Position numbers and translations under genes: made by a program. DNA of 64,000 nucleotides, from assembly GCF_004363315.1 (NCBI RefSeq), contig NZ_SNYL01000002.1, positions 1-64,000 on the forward strand, read 5' to 3'. Shown here in pieces: positions 13,136 through 21,922 of the stretch (position 1 is its first letter; each line of letters starts with the position of its first letter). Under the pieces are notes generated by a model. That model did no database searches and was not told the origin of the DNA. It worked only from the letters and a program-made list of their open reading frames with translations. This DNA is from Tepidicella xavieri (GTDB lineage: Bacteria > Pseudomonadota > Gammaproteobacteria > Burkholderiales > Burkholderiaceae_C).

Positions 13136-13390
13136 ATGAAAGAAGGCATTCACCCCAACTACCGCGAAGTGTGTTTCGTGGACCTGTCCAACGGCTTCCA
13201 GTTCGTGACCCGCTCCTGCGTCAATACCAAGGAAACGATCAAGCTGGACGACGGCCGTGAACTGCCGCTGTTCAAGCTGGATACCTCCAGCGAATCGCAC
13301 CCCTTCTACACCGGCACCCAGAAAACCGTGGACAACATGGGTGGCCGCGTGGAGAAGTTCCGCAACCGTTTTGCCCGTGCCGCCAAGTAA
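13136..13390 (+). CDS. rpmE2: 50S ribosomal protein L31, type B
   Basis: Large-subunit ribosomal protein of 84 residues with the type B signature: [12 protein letters not shown] at the start and [16 protein letters not shown] in the C-terminal half. Type A L31 binds zinc through CxxC pairs; this form lacks them, so it is the zinc-independent version. In many bacteria type B is an alternative made under zinc starvation. Here it sits in the standard rho-rpmE position and could be the only copy; the window cannot show this. A strong terminator follows. Confidence 0.93.
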   Translation: MKEGIHPNYREVCFVDLSNGFQFVTRSCVNTKETIKLDDGRELPLFKLDTSSESHPFYTGTQKTVDNMGGRVEKFRNRFARAAK

Positions 13391-13413
13391 GCCATCGGCA
13401 CGGCAAGCACACG

Positions 13414-13438
13414 AAAAGCAGCCTCGGGCTGCTTTTTT
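13414..13438 (+). terminator. Rho-independent terminator of rpmE
   Basis: AAAAGCAGCC-TC-GGGCTGCTTTTTT forms a near-perfect stem with a T6 tail, 23 bases after the L31 stop codon. Confidence 0.88.
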
Positions 13439-13467
13439 GTTGGAATGCGCCCTGGGCGGGCTATAGT

Positions 13468-15210
13468 TTGCGCGTGATTCGTCCCACCCCTGCCATCGTC
13501 ACCCAACTGGCCGCTCGCCGCCTGCCTCGGTGGGTCATCGTGCTGCTGGGGCTGTTTTATGTCGTCCCGGGCTTTCTAGGGCGAGACCCCTGGCGCAACG
13601 AAGACCTGGCTGCCTTTGGCGTCATGTTCCATCTGGCCCAGGCCCCATGGGAGCAATGGCTGAGTCCGACCTTGTTGGGTGAAGCGCCTACCCGAGCCGG
13701 CTGGCTGCCTTACTGGCTCGGCGCCGTCGCCATCCAGGCCCTGCCGTTTCTGCCAGCGGATCTGGCCGCCAAAATCCCTTTTGCCGCACTGCTTGGCATC
13801 ACGCTGGCCAGCACATGGTACGCGGTGTTCCACCTGGCCCGTGCCCCAGGCGCTCAGCCTGTGAGCTTCGCTTTTGGTGGCGAAGCGCACCCAATCGATT
13901 ACGCCCGCGCCACGGCGGACGCGGCACTACTGGCCCTCATTGCCACCTTGGGGCTGGCGATGCTGGCCCACGAAACCAGCGTGGATGCCGCCCGACTGGC
14001 CTTCGTGGCCATGGGATTTCATGCCGGCGCGCGCTGCCTGTCGCCGCATGCCCGCCACCCCTGGAAGACGTTGACCCTCTGGTGGACATCGGCCTACGGG
14101 CTGGCCCTCAGTGGCGCCCCGGGTTTTGCGCTCCTCGTGGGCCTGTGGCCGTTGGCGGTGCTGGGTGGCCGGCAATGGCAGCGCCGCGCCGAAGCGCCCC
14201 CCATACCTGCGCCCGCCCCCCCTCGCTGGCTGCTGCTGATGGGACTGGCCGGCGCCGTGTCCGCCGCAGCGGCTGTGTACCTCTGGGGCTGGCCCGGTGG
14301 CTGGTGGCGCGACGTGTCGCTGCTGCACTGGGGGCGCTACGAGGCCTGGCGCAGCCTCGGGCGCTTGCTGGCGTGGTTCACCTGGCCCATCGGACTGCTG
14401 GCCGCCTGGGCGATCTGGACCTGGCGCCGTCAGTGGCTCAGCAGCCACTGGCTGCTACCTACGTCGTGGGTAACGCTGGTGCTGCTGGCCACCCTCTGGC
14501 ACCGCGGCAGCGACCGCACCCTCCTGCTGGCCTTGCCGGCTCTGGCGGCTTTGGCGGCCTTTGCCCTGCCCACTCTGCGGCGCAGCGTCACGGCGCTCAT
14601 CGACTGGTTTGCCCTGCTCTTTTTCACGGGCGGCGCCATCATCATCTGGACCATATGGGTGGCCATGATGACCGGTGTGCCAGCCAAGCCGGCGGCCAAT
14701 GTGGCCAAGTTGGCCCCGCATTTCGAGCCGGTGTTTCATTGGAGCGCATGGCTGCCAGCGCTGGTGGCGACCATCGCGTGGCTGGGGGTGATGGCCTGGC
14801 GCATGGGGCGCCACCGGCCGGCCTTGTGGAAAAGCCTGGTGCTGTCTGCATCGGGCAGCACCTTGTGTTGGGTCCTCCTCATGACGCTGTGGCTGCCCCT
14901 GCTCAATCATGGCATGGGCCAGCGCCCGATGTCGCAGCGGGTGGCGGCGGCCGTGCCTGCTGGCGACTGCGTGGCGGTGTTTGGACTGAGTCAGGCACAG
15001 ATAGCGGGGCTTCAATACCACGGGGGGCTGCGCGTGGTCCGGGCGCCGTCTGCAGCCGCGGCAGACTGCAATCGCCTCGTGGTGGATACCGAAGACTATG
15101 TCCATCTGGCCGGGGTGATGCCGCTGGACGGCTGGCGCTTGATGACGCGAATTCCGCGGCTGCGGGACAACCGCGACACCTGGATGATGTTCGAACGGGC
15201 TCGGCCCTGA
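13468..15210 (+). CDS. Polytopic membrane protein, possible GT-C glycosyltransferase
   Basis: A 580-residue inner-membrane protein with roughly 10-12 hydrophobic helices. Near the N-terminus, after the first helix, is GRDPWRNEDLAAFG. A DPW..(D/E)E element in the first periplasmic loop is typical of PMT/ArnT-like GT-C enzymes that use polyprenyl-linked sugars. The C-terminus has a soluble periplasmic part (GDCVAVFGLSQAQIAGLQYH). The start is TTG 13468, or GTG 13474; neither has a clear ribosome site. It follows the rpmE terminator and converges on phoR. The glycosyltransferase reading is inference; donor and acceptor are unknown. Confidence 0.55.
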   Translation: MRVIRPTPAIVTQLAARRLPRWVIVLLGLFYVVPGFLGRDPWRNEDLAAFGVMFHLAQAPWEQWLSPTLLGEAPTRAGWLPYWLGAVAIQALPFLPADLAAKIPFAALLGITLASTWYAVFHLARAPGAQPVSFAFGGEAHPIDYARATADAALLALIATLGLAMLAHETSVDAARLAFVAMGFHAGARCLSPHARHPWKTLTLWWTSAYGLALSGAPGFALLVGLWPLAVLGGRQWQRRAEAPPIPAPAPPRWLLLMGLAGAVSAAAAVYLWGWPGGWWRDVSLLHWGRYEAWRSLGRLLAWFTWPIGLLAAWAIWTWRRQWLSSHWLLPTSWVTLVLLATLWHRGSDRTLLLALPALAALAAFALPTLRRSVTALIDWFALLFFTGGAIIIWTIWVAMMTGVPAKPAANVAKLAPHFEPVFHWSAWLPALVATIAWLGVMAWRMGRHRPALWKSLVLSASGSTLCWVLLMTLWLPLLNHGMGQRPMSQRVAAAVPAGDCVAVFGLSQAQIAGLQYHGGLRVVRAPSAAAADCNRLVVDTEDYVHLAGVMPLDGWRLMTRIPRLRDNRDTWMMFERARP

Positions 15211-15214
15211 GTCG

Positions 15215-16528
15215 TCAGGCCACCAGCACCCGACTGGGCGGCAAGGTGATCGTGAAGGTCGAGCCCTGCCCGACGGTACTTTCCACATGCATCTGCCCGC
15301 CGTGCCGCTGCGCCACATGCTTGACGATGGCCAACCCCAAACCCGTGCCCCCCGTCTCGCGTGAACGGCTGCGATCCACGCGATAGAAGCGCTCCGTCAG
15401 GCGCGGCAGATGCTCGGGGGCAATGCCCGGGCCGTTGTCCTGCACGAAGAACTCGGCCCCGCCATCGCTGCACAGGCGCCAACCTGCCCTCACCACACTG
15501 CCCGCCGGGGTGTGGCGAACGGCGTTGTTGAGCAAGTTCGACATCGCACTGGCCAGCTCGGAGCGAGCCCCGGCGATGTCAAACGGCTCACAAGGCTCGG
15601 CCATCAATTGGTGCTGGCCGCCGCTGATGACGTTGGACAAAGCCTGCGCTTCGCCGAGGGCCTGTTCGAGCAGCGCCTGCGCACTGACCCACTCGGTGCC
15701 GCCCGGCGCGGGGCTGCCTTCCAGGCGCGAGAGCATGAGCAGGTCGCTCACCAACCCCTGCATGCGCTGCGCCTGCACGTCCATGAGTTGCAGGTATTGG
15801 CGTTGCTCTTCCGGGCTCAACGGCAGATTGAGCAGGGTTTCGATGAAGCCGGAAACCACCGTCAATGGCGTGCGAATTTCATGCGAGACATTGGCCACGA
15901 AATCACGCCGCATGGCTTCGGCCTGCTCCAGCGCGGTCACGTCGCGGGTCAGCATCAGCCGCCGGCCTTTGCCATAGACATGAATGTTGATGGAAATGCG
16001 CTGAGGATGCCCCGGCATGGCATCACGCCCATCGATTTCGACCGAGCGCGAATAGTCGCCCCGATTCAGAAATTCGATGAACACCGGGTCGCGCACCAGA
16101 TTGCGGATCTGCTGGTGCAAGTCACGCTTGGAATCAAAGCCCAGGTGCTGCGCCGCCGTGAAATTGCACCATTCGATGGCGGCATGGCGGTCCAGCAGCA
16201 CCACGCCGTTGGGTGAGGCCTGGATCGCTGCCAGGAACTCCTGCAGCCGTGCATCGCTCTTGCGCGCCTTGCGGTTGAGCAATTTGAAGCCCTTGCGCGC
16301 GCGCTCGACCACTTCCGCCCAGACGGCAGAGGTCTTCGGCGGACGCGCCGCATGCCCGTGCCGCAGCCAGGCCAGCACCCGCGCCGCGCGAATGTTGTCC
16401 AGGATGATCCAGAGGGCGGCCCCCGCCAGGCTGCCCAGCAGCGGGGCCGCCTCCCCTTCGCCGAGCCAGATACCGACCAGCCCGCCCGACAGCGTCAGGG
16501 CGAGCAGTTCCAGGGGGCGGCGAATCAT
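15215..16528 (-). CDS. phoR: Phosphate regulon sensor histidine kinase PhoR
   Basis: Membrane sensor kinase of 437 residues that phosphorylates PhoB under phosphate limitation. Two N-terminal hydrophobic helices (LLALTLSGGLVGIWLG and LLGSLAGAALWIIL) are followed by a charged linker, a PAS domain (IQASPNGVVLLDRHAAIEWCN), and the H-box VSHEIRTPLTVVSGF. The ATP domain has DNGPGIAPEHLPRL and GGTGLGLAIVKHV. PhoR has no large periplasmic domain and senses through the PstSCAB-PhoU complex encoded upstream. Its ATG overlaps the phoB stop by four bases (ATGA). Confidence 0.95.
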   Translation of the reverse strand: MIRRPLELLALTLSGGLVGIWLGEGEAAPLLGSLAGAALWIILDNIRAARVLAWLRHGHAARPPKTSAVWAEVVERARKGFKLLNRKARKSDARLQEFLAAIQASPNGVVLLDRHAAIEWCNFTAAQHLGFDSKRDLHQQIRNLVRDPVFIEFLNRGDYSRSVEIDGRDAMPGHPQRISINIHVYGKGRRLMLTRDVTALEQAEAMRRDFVANVSHEIRTPLTVVSGFIETLLNLPLSPEEQRQYLQLMDVQAQRMQGLVSDLLMLSRLEGSPAPGGTEWVSAQALLEQALGEAQALSNVISGGQHQLMAEPCEPFDIAGARSELASAMSNLLNNAVRHTPAGSVVRAGWRLCSDGGAEFFVQDNGPGIAPEHLPRLTERFYRVDRSRSRETGGTGLGLAIVKHVAQRHGGQMHVESTVGQGSTFTITLPPSRVLVA

Positions 16529-17250
16529 GCTGGGGTGGCGTCGTTCTTGGCTTTGAGGGCTTGGGGGTGCGCGGTGATGCGGTAACCCGCCCCGCGCACG
16601 GTTTCAATCATAGCGCCAGCGGCGCCCAGCGATTCGCGCAGACGCTTGACGTGCACATCGACGGTGCGCTCTTCGATGAAGACATGGTCGCCCCAGATGC
16701 GATCCAGCAACGACCCCCGGGTATGGACCCGTTCCGGGTGCTTCATCAGGTAGTGAAGCAGCTTGAATTCCGTGGGCCCGACCTTGAGCTCCTGCCCCTT
16801 GAGCGTGACGCGATAGGTCGCCGCATCCAGCGACAGCTCGCCCAATTGCACCGCGTCATTGACCACCTCGGGCGCGCGGCGACGCAGCACCGCGCGAATG
16901 CGGGCGAGCAACTCCTGGGTGGAAAACGGCTTGGTCACATAATCATCGGCGCCGGCATCCAGCCCCTGCACCTTGTCAGACTCTTCGGTGCGGGCGGTGA
17001 GCATGATCAACGGCACCGTTTTCATGCGCTCCTGCTGGCGCCAGCGCTTGGCCAGCGCCACGCCGCTTTCACCTGGCAGCATCCAGTCCAGCAGCACCAC
17101 ATCCGGCAGCACCGAGTCCACCTCCCGCTGGGCAGCCTCGCCGTCAAACACCACCGTGGGCGCAAAACCGTTGTGGCGCAAATTCACCGCAATGAGTTCG
17201 GCAATCGCTGGCTCATCTTCCACCACCAGCACGCGAGGCAGCTTTCTCAT
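16525..17250 (-). CDS. phoB: Phosphate regulon response regulator PhoB
   Basis: OmpR-type transcription activator of 241 residues. The receiver domain has the phosphoacceptor Asp55 in VVLLDWMLPGESG, the acidic pair EDE at residues 11-13, and the lysine in DDYVTKPF. The winged-helix domain binds Pho boxes (LLHYLMKHPERVHTR...VDVHVKRLRESL). It shares ATGA overlaps with phoU upstream and phoR downstream, so the three are translationally coupled. A Pho box ahead of pstS suggests it activates its own operon. Confidence 0.96.
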   Translation of the reverse strand: MRKLPRVLVVEDEPAIAELIAVNLRHNGFAPTVVFDGEAAQREVDSVLPDVVLLDWMLPGESGVALAKRWRQQERMKTVPLIMLTARTEESDKVQGLDAGADDYVTKPFSTQELLARIRAVLRRRAPEVVNDAVQLGELSLDAATYRVTLKGQELKVGPTEFKLLHYLMKHPERVHTRGSLLDRIWGDHVFIEERTVDVHVKRLRESLGAAGAMIETVRGAGYRITAHPQALKAKNDATPA

Positions 17251-17948
17251 TGGACGGCCGACTCCCTCTGCTCAGGCGTGGTGTGGCGCACATCCGCCCC
17301 TTTGACCACATAAATCGTGGCTTCCGCGATGTTTTTCGCATGGTCGCCCACACGCTCGACCGCCTTGGCCAGGAACAGCAGGTTTAGGCTGCTGCTGATG
17401 GTGCGGGGGTCTTCCATCATGTAGGTAATGAGCTGGCGGAAGTAGCCTTCGTACTCGGCATCGATGCGGTCATCCTCGTTGATGATGGCCAGCGCCGCCT
17501 GCACATCGAGCCGGGCGAAGGCATCCAGCGTGCGATGCATCTGGTCGGCCGCATGCTGGGCCGATGTGGCCAGATCGGCCACCGGCAGCGAGCGCGGCGC
17601 CCCGGCTTCGATGAAGGATTTGAGCATCCGCGCAATCCGCGAAGCCTCGTCACCCGCGCGCTCCAGGTTCACGATGACGCGCGAAACCCCGACGAGCAGG
17701 CGCAGATCGCGTGCGGTGGGCTGACGCCGGCTCATGGTGGAGGTGATATCGTGATCGATCTCGACCTCGTAGCGATTGACGCGCTGTTCGAGCGCCAACA
17801 CCTGATCGGCCGTCTCGGGGCTGAGGTGGTGCAACGCATAAATGCACTGGCGCAACTGGGACTCGACCACGCCGCCCATTTCGAGCACGCGGGTGGAAAT
17901 GCTGCTCAGTTCGGCATCGAACTGGCTGGAGAGGTGTTTGTCGGCCAT
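17247..17948 (-). CDS. phoU: Phosphate signalling protein PhoU
   Basis: Cytosolic negative regulator linking the Pst transporter to PhoR. The 233-residue all-helical protein carries two tandem PhoU repeats with the metal-binding E/DXXXD-type segments (LALEQRVNRYEVEIDHDI and EDDRIDAEYEGYFRQLITYM). ATG 17948 (MADKHLSS) is chosen; a TTG two codons earlier would overlap pstB. Two bases separate it from pstB and it overlaps phoB. Confidence 0.95.
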   Translation of the reverse strand: MADKHLSSQFDAELSSISTRVLEMGGVVESQLRQCIYALHHLSPETADQVLALEQRVNRYEVEIDHDITSTMSRRQPTARDLRLLVGVSRVIVNLERAGDEASRIARMLKSFIEAGAPRSLPVADLATSAQHAADQMHRTLDAFARLDVQAALAIINEDDRIDAEYEGYFRQLITYMMEDPRTISSSLNLLFLAKAVERVGDHAKNIAEATIYVVKGADVRHTTPEQRESAVQ

Positions 17949-17950
17949 GA

Positions 17951-18727
17951 TCAACCAAACCTTCCGGTGATGTAGTCTTCGGTCTCGGTGCGCTTGGGCT
18001 TGAAGAAAATCTGCTCGGTGGCACCGTATTCCACGAGTTCGCCCAGGTACATGTAGGCGGTGTAGTCGCTGCAGCGGGCGGCCTGCTGCATGTTGTGGGT
18101 GACGATGGCGATGGTGTAGTCCTGCTTGAGCTCGTGCACCAGTTCCTCCACTTTACCCGTGGAAATCGGGTCCAGCGCAGAGGTCGGCTCATCGAGCAGC
18201 AGCACCGAGGGCTTGACCGCCACGCTGCGCGCGATGCACAGGCGCTGCTGCTGCCCACCCGACAAGCTCAGCCCGTTCTGGTTGAGCTTGTCCTTGACCT
18301 CGTTCCACAGCGCGGCCTTGGTCAAGGCCCATTCCACCCGGTCGTCCATTTCGGAGCGGCTGAGGTTTTCGTACAGCTTCACGCCAAAGGCGATGTTGTC
18401 GTAAATCGTCATCGGGAACGGGGTGGGCTTCTGGAACACCATGCCGATGCGGGCCCGCAGCAGGTTCAAGTCCTGCTTCGGGTCGAGGATGTTCTGCCCG
18501 TAAAAATTGATCTGCCCCTCGGCGCGCTGACCGGGGTACAGGCTGTACATGCGGTTGAGCGTGCGCAGCAGCGTGGACTTGCCGCAGCCCGACGGCCCAA
18601 TGAAGGCCGTAACCTTGCGCTCCACGATGTCGAGATTGACGTTCTTCAGCCCCTGGAACTTGCCATAGAAGAAGTTGAGGTTACGCACCTCGATGGCATT
18701 TTTTTGGGCGATGGCCGTTTCGGTCAT
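17951..18727 (-). CDS. pstB: Phosphate ABC transporter ATP-binding protein PstB
   Basis: ATPase that powers high-affinity phosphate uptake. The 258-residue protein contains Walker A (GPSGCGKST), the Q loop, the ABC signature ([14 protein letters not shown]), Walker B with the D-loop ([12 protein letters not shown]) and the switch histidine ([14 protein letters not shown]). Length is standard. The start ATG 18727 ([10 protein letters not shown]) follows a recognisable AGGAAAT. The gap to pstA is 26 bases. Confidence 0.97.
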   Translation of the reverse strand: MTETAIAQKNAIEVRNLNFFYGKFQGLKNVNLDIVERKVTAFIGPSGCGKSTLLRTLNRMYSLYPGQRAEGQINFYGQNILDPKQDLNLLRARIGMVFQKPTPFPMTIYDNIAFGVKLYENLSRSEMDDRVEWALTKAALWNEVKDKLNQNGLSLSGGQQQRLCIARSVAVKPSVLLLDEPTSALDPISTGKVEELVHELKQDYTIAIVTHNMQQAARCSDYTAYMYLGELVEYGATEQIFFKPKRTETEDYITGRFG

Positions 18728-18753
18728 GATGATATTTCCTGTATGGACGGTGA

Positions 18754-19608
18754 TCAGGCGCGAACCTTTTCGCGGAACAGCACGCGAGCGATGATGTTGA
18801 GAAGCAGCACGGTCATGGTGATGATCAAAGCGCCACCCCAGGCCAGCCGGTTCCAGTTCTCGAACGGGCTCATAGCCATCTGATAGATCCAGACCGGCAG
18901 GTTGGCCATCGGGCCGCTCATGTCGGTGGTGAAGAACTGGTTGTTCAATGCGGTGAACAGCAAGGGCGCCGTCTCGCCGCTGATCCGGGCCACGGCCAGC
19001 AGCACCCCGGTGATCACACCGGCTTTGGCCGCGCGCAAGGTCACCATCATGGCCACTTTCCAGCGCGGAGCCCCCAGGGCGAAAGCCGCTTCGCGCAGGC
19101 TGCCCGGCACCAGGCGTAGCATGTTCTCGGTGGTGCGGACCACCACGGGCACCGCAATCAGCGACAAAGCCAAGCTGCCAGCATAGCCGGAGAAATTGCC
19201 CACCGTGGCCACGGCAATCGCATAGACGAACAGGCCCAGCACGATGGAAGGCGCCGACAGCATGATGTCGGTCACGAAGCGGGTGATTTCCGCCGTCTTG
19301 CTGGTATCGCCGTACTCGGCCAGATACACCCCGGCCAGAATGCCGATGGGGGTAGAAACCAGCACCGCCAGCCCCACCAGCATCGCACTGCCCACGATAG
19401 CATTGCGCAGCCCCCCACCCGGGGATCCAGGCGCCGGCGTGTCTTGCGTGAACATGGCCCAGTCGATGGCGGTCAGGCCGTTGTAGAACAGCACATACAG
19501 AATCCACAGCAGCACCGCCAGCCCCAAGGCCATGGCGGTCATCGACAGGGTCAGACCTATTGCATTATTGCGGCGACGGCGGTTGTACAGCGCTTGATTA
19601 AATTCCAT
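18754..19608 (-). CDS. pstA: Phosphate ABC transporter permease PstA
   Basis: Inner-membrane channel subunit of 284 residues with six predicted helices. It has the BPD-transporter EAA-type loop ([21 protein letters not shown]) that contacts PstB, preceded by [19 protein letters not shown] 19608 ([15 protein letters not shown]) starts one base after the pstC stop. With PstC it forms the transmembrane pore. Confidence 0.96.
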   Translation of the reverse strand: MEFNQALYNRRRRNNAIGLTLSMTAMALGLAVLLWILYVLFYNGLTAIDWAMFTQDTPAPGSPGGGLRNAIVGSAMLVGLAVLVSTPIGILAGVYLAEYGDTSKTAEITRFVTDIMLSAPSIVLGLFVYAIAVATVGNFSGYAGSLALSLIAVPVVVRTTENMLRLVPGSLREAAFALGAPRWKVAMMVTLRAAKAGVITGVLLAVARISGETAPLLFTALNNQFFTTDMSGPMANLPVWIYQMAMSPFENWNRLAWGGALIITMTVLLLNIIARVLFREKVRA

Positions 19609-19609
19609 G

Positions 19610-20629
19610 TCAGACTCCCTTGGCCTTTTCGGCGCGGTTGACCAAGATCTTGGCCAGGGCCAGCACCATGAACGTGATGCCGAACAGCAAGAAGCCCAAG
19701 GCAAACAGCGTATGCATGTGCATCTCAAACGCTTCGCCAAATTCATTGGCCAGCACCGAGGCAATCGACGTGCCCGGCGAGAACAGCGAAGTCGGCATGC
19801 GGTTGGCATTGCCAATCACGAACGTCACGGCCATCGTCTCGCCCAGCGCACGGCCAAGACCGAGCATGATTCCACCAATCACCCCTTTTTGGGTATAGGG
19901 CAAAACGACCTTGCGCACCACCTCCCAGGTGGTACATCCCAGGCCGTAGGCCGACTCGCGCAGAATGGGGGGGACGATCTCGAACACATCGCGCATCACC
20001 GCCGCCACGAAAGGCAACACCATGAAGGCCAGAATCACCCCCGCGGCCAGAATGCCCAGGCCATTGGTCACCCCCCCAAAGAGGAAGCCGATGATGGGCA
20101 TGCCACCGAGCACCTGCTGTAAAGGCACCTGGAAATAATCGGCAAACAGCGGCGCGAACACGAACAAGCCGAACATGCCGTAAATGATGGACGGCACGGC
20201 GGCCAGCAACTCGACCGCCGTGCCCAGCGGGCGCCGCAGCCACACCGGGCAGGTTTCCGTGAGGAACAGCGCAATGCCAAAGGCCAAGGGTACCGCAATC
20301 AGCATGGCAATGCCCGCCGTCAGCAACGTGCCGACGATGGCCATGGCGGCGCCGAATTCCTCATTGACCACGTCCCACTCGACGGTCCAGAGAAACTTGA
20401 CACCGAAAGCCTTGAATGCCGGCCAGGCATTCATGAACAACGACACGATGATGCCAATGAGCGCCACCAGCACCAGCAGGGAAAACAGTTGCGTGACGCG
20501 ATGAAAGAAAAAGTCCTGCACGCGCTGGCGCTTGGCAATCGCCACCATGCGGGCCGAGCCCGTCTCGTGTGACATGTCTTCGTGGTTCATGGATGCCTTG
20601 ATGGACAGAGAGGAGTCGCCGGATGCCAT
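19610..20629 (-). CDS. pstC: Phosphate ABC transporter permease PstC
   Basis: Second channel subunit, up to 339 residues. Helices begin at [20 protein letters not shown], and the coupling loop [20 protein letters not shown] is clear. The start is uncertain: ATG 20629 is given, but ATGs for MNHEDMSHE and MSHETGS a few codons later are also possible, and none has a strong ribosome site. A GC-rich hairpin lies in the 86-base gap after pstS. Confidence 0.94.
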   Translation of the reverse strand: MASGDSSLSIKASMNHEDMSHETGSARMVAIAKRQRVQDFFFHRVTQLFSLLVLVALIGIIVSLFMNAWPAFKAFGVKFLWTVEWDVVNEEFGAAMAIVGTLLTAGIAMLIAVPLAFGIALFLTETCPVWLRRPLGTAVELLAAVPSIIYGMFGLFVFAPLFADYFQVPLQQVLGGMPIIGFLFGGVTNGLGILAAGVILAFMVLPFVAAVMRDVFEIVPPILRESAYGLGCTTWEVVRKVVLPYTQKGVIGGIMLGLGRALGETMAVTFVIGNANRMPTSLFSPGTSIASVLANEFGEAFEMHMHTLFALGFLLFGITFMVLALAKILVNRAEKAKGV

Positions 20630-20648
20630 TTCGTATGCCTCTACACGT

Positions 20649-20690
20649 TGACACCCGCCGACCGGAAAACGAGCCAGCCGGCGGGTGTGG
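20649..20690 (-). promoter_or_regulatory. Intercistronic hairpin between pstS and pstC
   Basis: ACACCCGCCG and CGGCGGGTGT at the two ends are complementary, with an inner CCGG/CCGG pairing option. There is no T run on the minus strand, so it is more likely a 3' stabiliser or partial attenuator than a full terminator. It would let pstS mRNA outlast the rest of the operon, as is common for periplasmic binding proteins. Confidence 0.5.
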
Positions 20691-20715
20691 AACCGAAGTT
20701 TCAGAGCGATGGCGA

Positions 20716-21750
20716 TCAGCGCTTGATCTGCGACCAGACCTTGGTGCGGATGTCGTTGGTCACGCTATCCGGCAGCGGCACGTAGTCCAGTTCCAGGGCC
20801 ATTTTCTGGCCATTCTTGAACGCCCAGTCAAAGAACTTCAGCACCTCGTTGCTTTCGGCCACGTTGGTGGGCTCTTTGTACATCAGAATGAAAGAAGCGG
20901 TGCTGATCGGCCAGGAGTTGTCCCCCTTGGCATTGACCATGGACACGCCCATGCCCGGCACGCTGAACCAGTCCACGCCCGCGGCAGCGGCGGCGAAGGT
21001 GGTTTCATCGGGCCGCACGAACTTGCCCGAGGCGTTCTGCATGGCCATGTACGGAATGTTGTTCTTCTTGGCGTAGGCGTATTCCACGTAGCCGATGGCG
21101 CCACGGGTGCGCTGGACGTTGGCGGCCACGCCTTCGTTGCCACGGCCACCGATGGAGGTGGGGGCCGGCCATTTCACCGAAGCGCCCTTGCCCACGGTGT
21201 CGGCCCACTCCTTGCTGATGACAGAAAGGTAATCCGTGAAGTTGAAGGTGGTGCCGGAGCCGTCAGCGCGGTGCACCACGGTGATGGCCTGGTTCGGGAA
21301 AGTCTTGCCAGGGTTCAGGGCGGCAATCTTCGGATCGTTCCAGTTGGTGATCTTGCCCATGAACATTTCGGCCAGCACCGGGCCGGTGATGCGCACTTCA
21401 CCCTGCTGGAAGCCAGGCAGGTTGAACACGGGCACCGTGCCCCCGATGATGGCGGGGAACTGCACCATGCCGTCGCGCTCCAGTTCCTCGCCCGAGACCG
21501 GCGCATCCGTGGCGCCAAAGGCCACCGTGCGGGCGCGGATCTGGCGAATACCGCCAGAGGAACCGATGGACTGGTAGTTCAGACCGATGCCGGTCTGCGC
21601 TTTGTAGGCTTCGGCCCACTTGGCATAGATCGGGAACGGGAAGGTGGCACCTGCGCCGGTGATGTCGGCGGCCAGGGCCACGTTGCTGAAGCCGATGGTG
21701 GCCACGGACAGCGCGGCGGCAGCCACGGTTTTCAGAAAAGTACGTTTCAT
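20716..21750 (-). CDS. pstS: Periplasmic phosphate-binding protein PstS
   Basis: Captures inorganic phosphate for PstCAB. The 344-residue precursor begins with a Sec signal ([20 protein letters not shown]... cleaved at ALA-AD). Phosphate-ligand motifs follow: [36 protein letters not shown] and [18 protein letters not shown]. First gene of the pst-pho operon, with a Pho box and matched -10 about 50 bases ahead of the start. Confidence 0.97.
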   Translation of the reverse strand: MKRTFLKTVAAAALSVATIGFSNVALAADITGAGATFPFPIYAKWAEAYKAQTGIGLNYQSIGSSGGIRQIRARTVAFGATDAPVSGEELERDGMVQFPAIIGGTVPVFNLPGFQQGEVRITGPVLAEMFMGKITNWNDPKIAALNPGKTFPNQAITVVHRADGSGTTFNFTDYLSVISKEWADTVGKGASVKWPAPTSIGGRGNEGVAANVQRTRGAIGYVEYAYAKKNNIPYMAMQNASGKFVRPDETTFAAAAAGVDWFSVPGMGVSMVNAKGDNSWPISTASFILMYKEPTNVAESNEVLKFFDWAFKNGQKMALELDYVPLPDSVTNDIRTKVWSQIKR

Positions 21751-21789
21751 CGATATCCTCTTGGAAGGAAGGTTGAAGGGGACAAGCGG

Positions 21790-21823
21790 ACTGTAAAAAG
21801 CTTGTGTGACACTTCTGTGACAG
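21790..21823 (-). promoter_or_regulatory. Pho box promoter of pstSCAB-phoUBR
   Basis: On the minus strand CTGTCACAGAAGTGTCAC (21823-21806) matches the PhoB consensus of two seven-base repeats separated by four bases. Ten bases later is TACAGT (21795-21790) as the -10. PhoB-dependent promoters use a Pho box in place of a -35 at this spacing. Confidence 0.85.
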
Positions 21824-21922
21824 ATCCAAGAAAAGCGTGTCACGGGCTGATGCCGCGCCCGGCGTCAGCGACCCGGGGCCACTTCGGTGGTATGCTGGGC
21901 GCCCTTCAAGTGATTCAGCGGC

